Assembly: GCA_938002965.1 (NCBI GenBank)
Contig: CALKZY010000020.1
Location: forward strand, 1 to 38,820
Direction: 5' to 3'
Origin: an uncultured Acidimicrobiales bacterium
Lineage (GTDB): Bacteria; Actinomycetota; Acidimicrobiia; Acidimicrobiales; SZUA-35
Length of the DNA stretch: 38,820 nucleotides
The notes under the pieces are model-generated. The model did no database searches. It was not told the DNA's origin and saw only the letters and a program-made list of their open reading frames with translations. This document shows, one piece after another, positions 16,268-24,168 of the stretch; the stretch's first letter is position 1, and each line of letters begins with the position of its first letter. Made by a program: the position numbers and the translations under genes.

Positions 16268-17608
16268 TTACCAACCATCAGGGCTTAACCCTGGCACCCA
16301 GTCGGTGCCGGCCAACGGCACTTTGGCCATGGCGGCGGCTTCGATGGTGAGGGCGCAAAGGTCTTCGGGTTCCAGGTTGCGGATGTGGTTCTTGCCGCAG
16401 GCCCGGGCGATGGTTTGTGCTTCCAACGTCATCACCTTGAGGAAGTTGCGTAGGCGACGCCCGCCTTCAATCGGGTCCAGACGAGAAGCCAGCTCGGGCC
16501 TCTGAGTGGTGATACCAGCCGGGTCGTTACCTTCATGCCAGTCGTCGTAAGCGTCGGCGGTGGTGCCGAGCGCCTGGTAGTCCTCTTCCCACCGGGGGTC
16601 GTTGTCGCCAATGGCGATCAGGGCCGCGGTGCCGATACTTACCGCGTCAGCACCCAGAGCCATTGCTTTGGCCACATCAGCGCCGGATCGGATACCGCCG
16701 GAAAGAATCAGCTGCACTTTACGGTGCACCCCCAGGTCTTGCAGGGCTTGAACCGCCGGGCGAATGCAGGCCAACGTTGGTTGACCGACGTGTTCAATGA
16801 ACACATCTTGAGTTGCCGCCGTGCCGCCCTGCATGCCGTCCAACACCACCACGTCAGCGCCGGCTTTGATAGCCAGGGTGGTATCGAAATAGGGGCGGGC
16901 GCCACCGACTTTCACGTAGATCGGTTTCTGCCAGCCAGTGATCTCCCGCAGCTCCAAGATCTTGATTTCCAGGTCGTCGGGCCCGGTCCAATCCGGGTGG
17001 CGACACGCCGAGCGCTGGTCGATGCCAGCAGGCAGGGTGCGCATCCCGGCCACACGGTCAGAGATCTTTTGGCCCAACAACATGCCACCGCCACCGGGCT
17101 TGGCTCCTTGGCCGACAACAACTTCGATGGCTTCGGCCCGGCGCAGATCGTTGGGGTTCATGCCGTAGCGGGACGGCAGGTACTGATAGACCAGCTTGTC
17201 GGAGTGCTCTCGTTCTTCGTCGGTCATGCCGCCGTCACCGGTGGTGGTTGATGTTCCGGCCGATGACGCTCCGCGACCCAATGCCTCTTTGGCTTGGCCC
17301 GACAGTGAGCCAAAGCTCATCCCGGCGATGGTGATGGGGATGTCGAGGTGAATCGGTTTAGAGGCGTGACGATCGCCCAACACGACGTCGGTGTCACAGC
17401 GCTCGCGGTATCCCTCCAGCGGGTAGCGAGACATCGACGCACCCAAGAACAACAGGTCATCGAAGTGTGGCAGCTTGCGTTTGGCGCCAGCGCCGCGAAT
17501 GTCGTAGATGCCAGTGGCCGCCGCCCGGCGAATCTCGGAGTTGACCTCCGGAGTGAACGTGGCGCTGTAGCGAGGCTTGGTCTTCGGGGACTCGGACTGG
17601 TCGCTCAT
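16268..17608 (-). CDS. mgsC: Glutamate synthase-like FMN subunit (MgsC/GlxD-like)
   Basis: 446 aa. It corresponds to the central FMN-binding synthase domain of GltB on a separate chain: IAGMSFGSLSGQAKEALGRGASSAGTSTTTGDGG (start of the FMN barrel), QGAKPGGGGMLLGQKISDRVA, KVGGARPYFDTTLAIKAGADVVVLDGMQGG, and phosphate loop LSGGIRSGADVAKAMALGADAVSIGTAALIA. A C-terminal Cys pair (ARACGKN...PEDLCAL) falls where GltB has its Fe-S ligands. The known GltB-type split enzymes with this layout are N-methylglutamate synthase MgsABC and the rhizobial GlxBCD proteins. It begins directly after the preceding gene's stop (no gap), at the end of a three-gene operon. Confidence 0.88.
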   Translation of the reverse strand: MSDQSESPKTKPRYSATFTPEVNSEIRRAAATGIYDIRGAGAKRKLPHFDDLLFLGASMSRYPLEGYRERCDTDVVLGDRHASKPIHLDIPITIAGMSFGSLSGQAKEALGRGASSAGTSTTTGDGGMTDEEREHSDKLVYQYLPSRYGMNPNDLRRAEAIEVVVGQGAKPGGGGMLLGQKISDRVAGMRTLPAGIDQRSACRHPDWTGPDDLEIKILELREITGWQKPIYVKVGGARPYFDTTLAIKAGADVVVLDGMQGGTAATQDVFIEHVGQPTLACIRPAVQALQDLGVHRKVQLILSGGIRSGADVAKAMALGADAVSIGTAALIAIGDNDPRWEEDYQALGTTADAYDDWHEGNDPAGITTQRPELASRLDPIEGGRRLRNFLKVMTLEAQTIARACGKNHIRNLEPEDLCALTIEAAAMAKVPLAGTDWVPGLSPDGW

Positions 17609-18295
17609 TTAGTAGGCCGCCGCGTTGTCGATATCGAAGTGGTACAGGTTGCGGGCTGAGCCGTAGCGGGTGAAGTCGGCCGCCTCGGCGTCAGCGTCGG
17701 CTCGCTTCAACAACTCGGTCAACTCCTCAACATGTTCCGGGCGCATCTCTTTGGCCACACAATCAGCACCCAGTGAGGCCACCGACCCTCGTACGTAGAT
17801 GCGGGCCTCATACAGCGAATCGCCGAGGGCGTCACCGGCGTTGCCTAGTACCACCAGGCGACCGGCCTGGGCCATGAAAGCTGACATGTGGCCGATGTCC
17901 CCGTGGACCACGATGTCGATCCCTTTCATGGAGATCCCGCATCGGGACGAAGCATTACCTTTGATGTTTAGCAAGCCACCGTGGGCGGTGGCTCCGGCGT
18001 ACTGGCTGGCGTCTCCGGTCACCGTGACCGAACCGGACATCATGTTCTCGGCCACGCCTGGACCGACCGAACCTTCAACGGTGATGTCGGCCTCGCTGTT
18101 CATTCCAGCGCAGTAGTAGCCAGTTGAGCCTTTCACGGTCACCGACAGCGGACCGTTCAGGCCAACGGCGATGGCGTGGCTGCCAAGAGGGTTCACGATC
18201 TCATAGTCACCGTCGGCCACTGAATCGGCAGCCGCAGTCTGCAAGACAGCGTTGACAGAGCGCAAGCCGTGAGCTTCCAGATCAAGCGTGGGCAT
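17609..18295 (-). CDS. mgsB: Glutamate synthase-like GXGXG subunit (MgsB/GlxC-like)
   Basis: 228 aa from the ATG at 18295; longer frames extend into the upstream gene. It is a right-handed beta-helix with the repeating G-x-x-G-x-G pattern of the GltB C-terminal domain (for example VKGSTGYYCAGMNSEADITVEGSVGPGVAENM and IKGNASSRCGISMKGIDIVVHGDIGHM). In GltB this domain holds the ammonia tunnel together; here it is a free subunit. The start overlaps the stop of the amidotransferase gene by 14 nt, and the stop abuts the start of the FMN subunit, so the three products are probably made in equal amounts. Confidence 0.87.
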   Translation of the reverse strand: MPTLDLEAHGLRSVNAVLQTAAADSVADGDYEIVNPLGSHAIAVGLNGPLSVTVKGSTGYYCAGMNSEADITVEGSVGPGVAENMMSGSVTVTGDASQYAGATAHGGLLNIKGNASSRCGISMKGIDIVVHGDIGHMSAFMAQAGRLVVLGNAGDALGDSLYEARIYVRGSVASLGADCVAKEMRPEHVEELTELLKRADADAEAADFTRYGSARNLYHFDIDNAAAY

Positions 18296-19238
18296 ACTCC
18301 GCCACCCCCGATCGATCCCAGAAGTAGACGGTGGCCGGTTCCGGCTCCCACACCCGAGCCGAACCGATGTTGGGCAGACCGACCAAGGCTCGGTACTCCG
18401 AACCGAAGGCCACATACTGATCGGTTTCAGCCAACACAGCAGGCTTGCAGGCAATGGGGTCGCGCAGCACGCCGAATCCGTCAGCCGTGCCGACCACAAA
18501 GGTGTAGAACCCGTCGAGGTCGTCGATCGAGGCCTGCAACGCTTCGCCCAGAGTGTCGCCCTCGGCCATCCGGTAGGTCAGGTAGGCGGCCGCCACCTCG
18601 GTGTCGTTCTCGGTTTCCACCGTTACCCCGTGATGAGCCAGCTCTCGGCGCAGGCTGTTGTGATTAGAGAGCGAGCCGTTGTGAACCAAGCACTGATCGG
18701 GGCCGGTGTTGAACGGGTGAGCACCGTTTGTGGTCACCGCGCTTTCGGTAGCCATGCGGGTATGGCCGATGCCGTGCGACCCTGACATCGACGCCAGGTT
18801 GAACCGCTCGGCCACTTCACCGGGCAGGCCGACCTCTTTGTAGATTTCGATAGTTTCGCCGAAGCTCATGATCCGAACAGTGGGCCTGACTTCGGCCAAG
18901 GCTGACCGAAGAGGCTTCAACGAGTCCCGGCCACTCACGTAGCCGGCGTCGACTCGCAGGACAGCGTGAGTGTCGTTGACCGACACGTCGATCGCCGTTC
19001 CCAACAGCCCGCCGAGGTCGCCAGCCAGGCCGTCGAAGTCAACGGTCGGGTTATCGGATTGAACAGTGACCTTGCCCGGAGCAGAACCGGAGCCAGCAGA
19101 GTCAACGGCCGAATACACCGCAATGCCTGCACTGTCGGGACCACGGTCGCTCATGGTAATCAACATGTCAGTCAGCAGAGCACCAAGCTCCGGGGCCAAG
19201 CGTTGGTCTTTTAGGAAAATGCCCACAATGCCGCACAT
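18282..19238 (-). CDS. mgsA: Class II glutamine amidotransferase subunit (MgsA/GlxB-like)
   Basis: 318 aa. The N-terminal nucleophile Cys2 follows the initiator Met (MCGIVGIF). Other GATase-II marks are SDRGPDSAGIA, GHTRMATES, NGAHPF and VHNGSLSNHNSLR, then ENDTEVAAAYL. It frees ammonia from glutamine (or a glutamyl amide such as gamma-glutamylmethylamide) and passes it to the synthase subunits. It is first in the operon, with a candidate promoter just upstream (19248-19276). In the N-methylglutamate pathway this subunit works with MgsB and MgsC. The genuine substrate in this organism is not established. Confidence 0.87.
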   Translation of the reverse strand: MCGIVGIFLKDQRLAPELGALLTDMLITMSDRGPDSAGIAVYSAVDSAGSGSAPGKVTVQSDNPTVDFDGLAGDLGGLLGTAIDVSVNDTHAVLRVDAGYVSGRDSLKPLRSALAEVRPTVRIMSFGETIEIYKEVGLPGEVAERFNLASMSGSHGIGHTRMATESAVTTNGAHPFNTGPDQCLVHNGSLSNHNSLRRELAHHGVTVETENDTEVAAAYLTYRMAEGDTLGEALQASIDDLDGFYTFVVGTADGFGVLRDPIACKPAVLAETDQYVAFGSEYRALVGLPNIGSARVWEPEPATVYFWDRSGVAEYAHA

Positions 19239-19247
19239 CGAGGCTTC

Positions 19248-19276
19248 ATTGTAGGAACGCCTCCGGCGTCGGTCTA
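19248..19276 (-). promoter_or_regulatory. Candidate promoter of the mgsABC-like operon
   Basis: On the minus strand: -35 TAGACC (19271-19276), 17-bp spacer, -10 TACAAT (19248-19253), then 9 nt to the ATG of the amidotransferase gene. The predicted start leaves a leader of only about 3 nt. Confidence 0.5.
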
Positions 19277-19330
19277 ATCACCGTGCCTAACACTCATCCC
19301 GACCAATCAGAAAGGTGTGCTGCCAGCGCC

Positions 19331-19336
19331 TAGTAT
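19331..19336 (+). promoter_or_regulatory. -10 box for the 39-aa micro-ORF
   Basis: TAGTAT ends 7 nt before the GTG at 19344, the same spacing as other leaderless genes in this window. A -35 box is not convincing. Confidence 0.4.
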
Positions 19337-19343
19337 TGGAGCT

Positions 19344-19463
19344 GTGCCTTCGAAGTGGCTGAACGTCGAAAAGCCAATGCTGTTCAACGACATGGTTAGG
19401 GCCTGGGTCGACGACGGACGGGTAGCAGACGGTCTCAATCGTCTGTCGACTGAGACCGTCTGA
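19344..19463 (+). CDS. Putative 39-aa leaderless small protein
   Basis: A GTG-started frame encodes 39 residues (begins MPSKWLNVEK, ends NRLSTETV). It reads like a helical, slightly acidic peptide with WL, MLF and MVRAWV hydrophobic positions and mostly G/C third codon positions. Its last 12 codons form the perfect inverted repeat at 19426-19462, so the stop is in the hairpin. It lies between the divergent mgs-like operon and the exported peptide gene. Evidence is compositional and positional only; it could instead be a short untranslated transcript. Confidence 0.35.
   Translation: MPSKWLNVEKPMLFNDMVRAWVDDGRVADGLNRLSTETV
19426..19462. terminator. Perfect 12-bp hairpin ending at the micro-ORF stop
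   Basis: Arms CAGACGGTCTCA (19426-19437) and TGAGACCGTCTG (19451-19462) are perfectly complementary around a 13-nt loop. There is no T-run on either side, so it is not a classic intrinsic terminator, but the stem is strong enough to protect a 3' end or to stop transcription with Rho's help. It could also be an operator. Confidence 0.6.
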
Positions 19464-19482
19464 GCCCGACTCGAGCAGCTAG

Positions 19483-19692
19483 CTAGGGGCAGTTACTTGC
19501 CCCTTGGTGGCTGCCAGGCACATGGCCGTCACCACCGATTCCGCCAGCTTTGGCTTTGGTGGAATGAGTCTCACCGAAACCACAATCTTTGCCATGAGCC
19601 GGAGCGTGCTCCGGCGGAGCAGCCAAGGCGGCATAGCCCCCAACCATGGTCAAAGCAGCAGTCAAAACGGCGGCGGAAAGTAGACGCTTCAA
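19483..19692 (-). CDS. Small exported Gly/His-rich peptide
   Basis: 69 aa from a TTG at 19692 that follows an excellent Shine-Dalgarno AGAGGAG (19701-19707) at 8-nt spacing. It has a typical Sec signal peptide (LKRLLSAAVLTAALTMVGGYAALA, cut near ALA-AP). The mature part is about 45 residues, rich in Gly, His, Lys and Ala, with two cysteines that can form one disulfide (C in KDCGF and the C-terminal SNCP). I do not recognise a family. Confidence 0.7.
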   Translation of the reverse strand: MKRLLSAAVLTAALTMVGGYAALAAPPEHAPAHGKDCGFGETHSTKAKAGGIGGDGHVPGSHQGASNCP

Positions 19693-19740
19693 GGTGAATT
19701 CTCCTCTACGAGAGTTACGGCGGACACCCACGCTGCGACG

Positions 19741-19769
19741 ATGTTACCCGCATCACGGCCAATGGCCAA
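19741..19769 (-). promoter_or_regulatory. Promoter of the exported peptide gene
   Basis: On the minus strand: -35 TTGGCC (19764-19769), 17-bp spacer, -10 TAACAT (19741-19746). Predicted start near 19734 gives a leader of about 40 nt that carries the AGAGGAG Shine-Dalgarno. Confidence 0.5.
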
Positions 19770-19823
19770 ACCAATAGCTACGAATCGTTCAATGCGTTTA
19801 GTAGTAGATGCAACCTCAACCGA

Positions 19824-20914
19824 CTAGACGTTCGTTCGGTCCATACCTCCGGTATGGGCAAGTACTCGGTCATCCATGACCCGACGCCAAAGCGGCGGCA
19901 CCCAGGCCAGAGGGATCATTGCCGCGTAGCCAGCCGGCAGCTGCGGTGCCTCGTCAACGTGACGCAGTGCCTGATACGGCGTCTGCGGATTGGCGTGGTG
20001 GTCGGCATGACGCTGCAGCTGATACAGCAGCAGGTTGGTGACCGTCTGGTTGCTGTTCCATGAGTGCTCGGGGGCGCACGGCTCATACCGTCCAGAGTCG
20101 GTCTTCATCCGAAGCAACCCGTAGTGCTCAACATAATTGACCGTCTCCAACAGAACGATGGCCATCGCTGCTTGGGTGATCAGTAGGCCTACCGCAGCCA
20201 TTCCCCCAAGCGCTATCGCCACCGACCAGATAGCGGACGTTATCGCCGCAGCTCGAAGGATCTCATTGGCCGGAGACATCATCGGCTGCTTCAACGCGGC
20301 CAGTCGGCGGCGTTCCAGCCGCCACGCCGATCGGGCTGACCCGATGACCGTTCTGGGCAGGAACCTGAAGATGTTCTCGCCAAATCGGGCGGACGCCGGG
20401 TCCTCCGGGGTGGCCACATTGCGATGATGTCCCCGATTGTGTTCGACGTAGAAGTGCCCATAGGCCACGGCGCCCAGCGCCAGTCGGGCGGCCCAACGTT
20501 CGCGGTTTGGCTGTTTGTGACCAAGTTCGTGAGCGGCGTTGATACCGGTGCCTCCGACCACCCCGATGGTCAGACCAAAGCCAAGCAGCTCCCACCAAGC
20601 CAGATTGGCTGAACCCACATACCAGCCAGCCCAGGCGAGCAGGAGTAGCTGCAAGGGAACGTAGACCAGGACGAGCACGCGAAAAAACGAATCGGCACCG
20701 TCTTGTAGACTGCCATCACTGGGGTTTGAAGCATCAGCGCCGATCACCAGTCGAGTACCGGCACCAGCCCGAAGACGAAGGCTGGCCCCAGATACAACCA
20801 GGCTCCCCAACCGGTCGTATTGGCCAGCATGATGGCGGCTACCGGCAACGTCAAAGGCACCAACCCCAGGAGCCACCGCGTTCGAGCCCAGGTGAAGCCG
20901 GTAGCAGATGCCAT
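19824..20914 (-). pseudogene. alkB: Alkane 1-monooxygenase AlkB, broken by a single frameshift
   Basis: Non-haem diiron integral membrane hydroxylase. Frame 1 opens with an ATG at 20914 and encodes 56 residues (ending LVPVLDW) up to a TGA at 20744-20746. The rest continues in the next frame with IGADASNPSDG. Restoring one base after the codon for that Trp gives LDW-x-IGADASNP, the continuous AlkB sequence. All diiron His boxes are present downstream: HELGHK, EHNRGHH, NYVEHYG, LQRHADHH. Multiple membrane helices surround them. If the base is truly missing the enzyme is dead; if it is a sequencing or assembly error the gene is normal (about 364 aa). Confidence 0.88.
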
Positions 20915-21003
20915 GGTTCCGACGCTACCGGTAGCGTCCTTCGGCAGGCAAATGAGTAGGGCGCGACGACTACCGAAACACGCCTCGGCGCCCGGCCTTG
21001 AAG

Positions 21004-21705
21004 CTAGTGGCCGTCCCCGCCTTGAAGCAGGCCAGCCAGGATCTCGGCATTGAATCCCGTTGTACGGGCGGCGTCGATGATCCTCGCCTCAGCAGCAGCG
21101 ATCTTGGCGGCGGCGTGCGGAACCTGCGTCGCCACATCAGCTGGGATGACAACGGCGCCGTGGCGGTCGGCGTGAATCAAGTCGCCGTGTTCAACAGTCA
21201 TACCGTGAACGGTTACCGGCTGGCCATGTTCAACTACGTGAACCCAGGCGTGTGATGGACCGGCCATACCGGCCAGCATCTGGAAACCCGGTGCGCAATC
21301 ATCGAGGTCACGTATCGAACCATTGGTGACGACACCGGCAACACCGAGCCCCTGATGGATGGTGGTGTTGACTTCACCCCACCATGCGCCGTAGCCCGCC
21401 ACCGCATCGAGATCCTCGATGATCATGATGGTCGGGCCGTCACCCTCGTCCACGTAGCGGTAGTAGCCGACTCGAGCCGCCGTATCACCAGAGGCGTCGC
21501 GACCGGAGGGCTGCATGGCCCGAATGGTGGCAGTTCGGGCATAGCCGACGATGGGCGCCAGTTCCGGCCGAGGACAGAAGAAAGGTTGCACACTGTAGCC
21601 CCGCCCTTGACGCTCAGGAGCCACCACCTCTAAGGCATTGCACACCGTTGGGGTGTCAAGCGCTCGTAGGGCGTCGAGTTCTTCAGCGGTTAACGGTTCA
21701 GCCAT
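21004..21705 (-). CDS. RraA-family aldolase/decarboxylase-like protein
   Basis: 233 aa from the ATG at 21705; the longer frame to 21909 overlaps the divergent promoter region. The family pattern is clear: LDTPTVCNALE, the GxIRD-type motif (GVVTNGSIRDLDDC), and PVTVHGMTVEHGDLIHADRHGAVVIP. Relatives are 4-hydroxy-4-methyl-2-oxoglutarate aldolase/oxaloacetate decarboxylase and the RNase E inhibitor RraA. Arg-Asp of SIRDLDD are the expected pyruvate-enolate site. A -10 TACTGT at 21713-21718 on the minus strand ends 7 nt before the ATG. The neighbouring LLM gene is divergent, so the two may belong to one catabolic set. Confidence 0.88.
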   Translation of the reverse strand: MAEPLTAEELDALRALDTPTVCNALEVVAPERQGRGYSVQPFFCPRPELAPIVGYARTATIRAMQPSGRDASGDTAARVGYYRYVDEGDGPTIMIIEDLDAVAGYGAWWGEVNTTIHQGLGVAGVVTNGSIRDLDDCAPGFQMLAGMAGPSHAWVHVVEHGQPVTVHGMTVEHGDLIHADRHGAVVIPADVATQVPHAAAKIAAAEARIIDAARTTGFNAEILAGLLQGGDGH

Positions 21706-21941
21706 GACACTGACAGTAGTTGTGACTCGTCCGGTTTCTTCCAACCAGCTGACAGGATCACCAGTGCCGCGGTGTCTACGTGGTGATGTGGGCCGGGCGC
21801 GCAGCACCGTTCGGGGCCGGACCTCGACCGGCTCGGAACGACTCTTTCCTCCAGCTGTGCGCTCGGCCCCTGAAAGCCGTAGCCCCGACACCACAAGGCG
21901 GGACTTCACCCGGCAAGCGTCAGCTGCTCTACTGTCTGATC

Positions 21942-22970
21942 ATGGATATCGACTTGATGACCGGCGGATGCAACTGGGCCGACAACGCCGAACTAGCGAG
22001 ACTGCTGGAGGGGGCGGGCTTCTCCGGCATGCTCTACACCGAGACCAGCCAGGTCCCCTGGATGCAGATCGCCGCGGCATCAATGGCGGCACCAAGCCTG
22101 TATTTCACCACCGGCATCGCCGTGGCCTTTCCTCGAAGCCCGATGGTGACTGCCGCCACCGCCTACGAGCTGGTTGACAACACAGGCGGACGATTCCGAC
22201 TAGGTCTCGGTAGTCAGGTTCGGGCCCACATCGAGCGGCGCTACGGAGCCGAGTTCGCCAAACCCACCGCGCGCCTCCGTGACTACATTGCGGCGGTCAA
22301 AGCCTGCTGGCGCGCCTTCGATCGTGAGGAGAAGTTGGCGCATGACGGTGAGTTCTATCAGCTCAGCCTGTTGCCGCGTGACTGGGCTCCACCGAAACAC
22401 GATCACCGGATGTACATCGATATCTCGGCCGTGGGCCCGATGATGACCAAGATGGCGGGTGAGGTGGCCGACGGGGTTCACGTTCATCCGCTTCACTCGA
22501 TGCCGTATATACAGAATCGCTTGCTGCCAGGCTTGGCCGAAGGAGCAGCGGCAGCTAGCCGCAGCACCGACGAAGTCGATCTGATCATCCCGGTGTTTGC
22601 CTGTCCGGGAGACACTCCAGAAGAGCGAGCCGTCTACACCGAGCGCGCCCGGCGCCAGATCGCCTTCTACGGTTCCACCCCCAACTACTCGTTCCAGTTC
22701 GACGACCTGGGGTTTGAGGGCACAACCGGTCGTATCAGAGAAAAGATGAAAGCCGGTGACCTCGACGCCATGGCCGCCCTGATCACCGACGAAATGTTGG
22801 ACCACTACGCCCTGGTAGCGCCATGGGATGAGATGGCCGATCGGCTGCTGGACCGCTATCGCGACACAGCGGCCCGAGTCGTCATGTACCTGGGTGAGGA
22901 TCAGATGAGGTCTGATCCGGGACACTTGGCCCGATGGGGCGAAGTGGCATCAGCGGTGCGGCAAGGCTAG
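21942..22970 (+). CDS. LLM-class F420/FMN-dependent oxidoreductase
   Basis: 342 aa from the ATG at 21942, which has -10 TACTGT (21930-21935) 6 nt upstream and is thus probably leaderless. A bacterial luciferase-like TIM barrel is visible: GFSGMLYTETS, IAVAFPRSPMVTAATAYELVD, GRFRLGLGSQVRAHIERRYG, and MAGEVADGVHVHPLHS. The FRLGLGSQ segment is the hallmark of actinobacterial F420-dependent members. The electron-donor flavin (F420 or FMN) is not certain. The substrate is unknown. Confidence 0.9.
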   Translation: MDIDLMTGGCNWADNAELARLLEGAGFSGMLYTETSQVPWMQIAAASMAAPSLYFTTGIAVAFPRSPMVTAATAYELVDNTGGRFRLGLGSQVRAHIERRYGAEFAKPTARLRDYIAAVKACWRAFDREEKLAHDGEFYQLSLLPRDWAPPKHDHRMYIDISAVGPMMTKMAGEVADGVHVHPLHSMPYIQNRLLPGLAEGAAAASRSTDEVDLIIPVFACPGDTPEERAVYTERARRQIAFYGSTPNYSFQFDDLGFEGTTGRIREKMKAGDLDAMAALITDEMLDHYALVAPWDEMADRLLDRYRDTAARVVMYLGEDQMRSDPGHLARWGEVASAVRQG

Positions 22971-22983
22971 ATAACTGTCGGCT

Positions 22984-24093
22984 TTAAGCCCAGATCTGGT
23001 CCGCTACTTCGACCAGGTGGCTCAGCTTGGCCCACTGTTGATCTTCGGACAGCTCGTTGCCTTCGACCGTACTGGCGAAACCGCACTGCGGGCTGAGGCA
23101 CAGTTGGTCTTGGGGGACGTAGGCGGCGGCTTCAGATACGCGCCCAGCGAGCTCGTCGTAGCTTTCCAGGTCGGGGCGCTTGCTGGTCATCAGACCCAAC
23201 ACCACCGTCTTGTTCTCGGGCACGAACCGTAGAGGGGCGAAATCCCCGGAGCGTTCATCGTCGTACTCAAGGAAATAGGCGTCGACGTTGAGCTCGTTGA
23301 ACAACACCTCGGCCACTGGTTCGTACCCGCCTTGGGCGAACCATGTCGAGCGATAGTTTCCGCGGCACAAGTGGACGGCAACAGTAAGGTCGTCGGGCCG
23401 GTCGGCCAGAGCGGCGTTGATCAGCTCGGCATAGGCGTGCGGCAGTTCGTTGGGATCGTCACCACGATCAACCGCCCCTTGACGCATAGCAGGGTCACAC
23501 AGGTAGGCCAGGTTGGTGTCGTCCATCTGTATGTAGCGACATCCAGCCTCATACAACGCTGCAATTTCAGCCCGGTAACAGGCGGCCAGGTCGGAGAAAA
23601 ACACTTCCAGGTCGGGGTAGGTCGCGATGTCAATACCGGCCCGGCCACCTCGGAAATGCACCATCGTCGGCGAGGGGATACAGACCTTGGGTGTCCGGGA
23701 TGCAATCGAGGCCACGTAACGGTAGTCCTCGACCTGGATTTCTCGAACGTGGCGAAGCGGCCCTGCCACCGTCAACTTCGGTGGGGTCATGTGAACGGTG
23801 TCGGCGGAGTCGGAGCTTGAGGCGATGTTGCCGGTGACGGCCACACCGTCCAGCTGCTGGAGGAAGTCAAGGTGAAACCACCCGCGCCGGAACTCACCGT
23901 CGGTTGTGCTTTGGATGCCGGTTGCTTCCAGCCGATCGATGGCGTTGGCGATGGCCAGGTCTTCGACGGCTCGCAGCTGATCGCCGTCGATGTCTCCGGC
24001 AGCTGCTTGAGTTCGAGCCTCGTGTACCCGGGCGGGCCGGAGCAGGCTGCCTACGTGGTCAGCCCGAAATGGTGGATGTAGCTTACTTGCCAC
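22984..24093 (-). CDS. MetE-like (methionine synthase II C-terminal-type) protein
   Basis: 369 aa from a GTG at 24093. The protein has the UROD/MetE barrel of the short YxjG-like group: RADHVGSLLRP, TDGEFRRGWFHLDF, GCRYIQMDDTNLAYLCD, HLCRGNYRSTWFAQGGYE, and LSPQCGFASTVEGN. H-x-C (HLC) and the late Cys (PQCGF) are the usual zinc ligands that hold a thiol(ate) acceptor. Members include homocysteine methyltransferases that use simple methyl donors, and epoxyalkane:CoM transferase. No folate-binding N-terminal half is present, so a normal MetE role is unlikely. Confidence 0.85.
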   Translation of the reverse strand: MASKLHPPFRADHVGSLLRPARVHEARTQAAAGDIDGDQLRAVEDLAIANAIDRLEATGIQSTTDGEFRRGWFHLDFLQQLDGVAVTGNIASSSDSADTVHMTPPKLTVAGPLRHVREIQVEDYRYVASIASRTPKVCIPSPTMVHFRGGRAGIDIATYPDLEVFFSDLAACYRAEIAALYEAGCRYIQMDDTNLAYLCDPAMRQGAVDRGDDPNELPHAYAELINAALADRPDDLTVAVHLCRGNYRSTWFAQGGYEPVAEVLFNELNVDAYFLEYDDERSGDFAPLRFVPENKTVVLGLMTSKRPDLESYDELAGRVSEAAAYVPQDQLCLSPQCGFASTVEGNELSEDQQWAKLSHLVEVADQIWA

Positions 24094-24125
24094 TTGTCAG
24101 TCCCCTTGACTGGTTGCCGCGGTCA

Positions 24126-24152
24126 CCTTCGTTCGAGTTGCCCCAACGAAGG
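24126..24152 (-). terminator. Hairpin downstream of the SDR gene
   Basis: CCTTCGTT (24126-24133) and AACGAAGG (24145-24152), perfect 8-bp arms with an 11-nt loop, lie just after the SDR stop and before the MetE-like gene on the same strand. No T-tract, so termination is likely but not sure. Confidence 0.5.
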
Positions 24153-24168
24153 GCCGGACAGCCCGCGT

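Noticed and set aside
16535..17251. 238-codon plus-strand frame
   Set aside because: It is fully antisense to the FMN subunit gene and shows no domain or ribosome-binding site.
21780..21941. Longer N terminus for the LLM oxidoreductase
   Set aside because: The added 54 residues are Pro/Ala/Arg-rich, overlap the divergent RraA promoter region, and are not part of the barrel.
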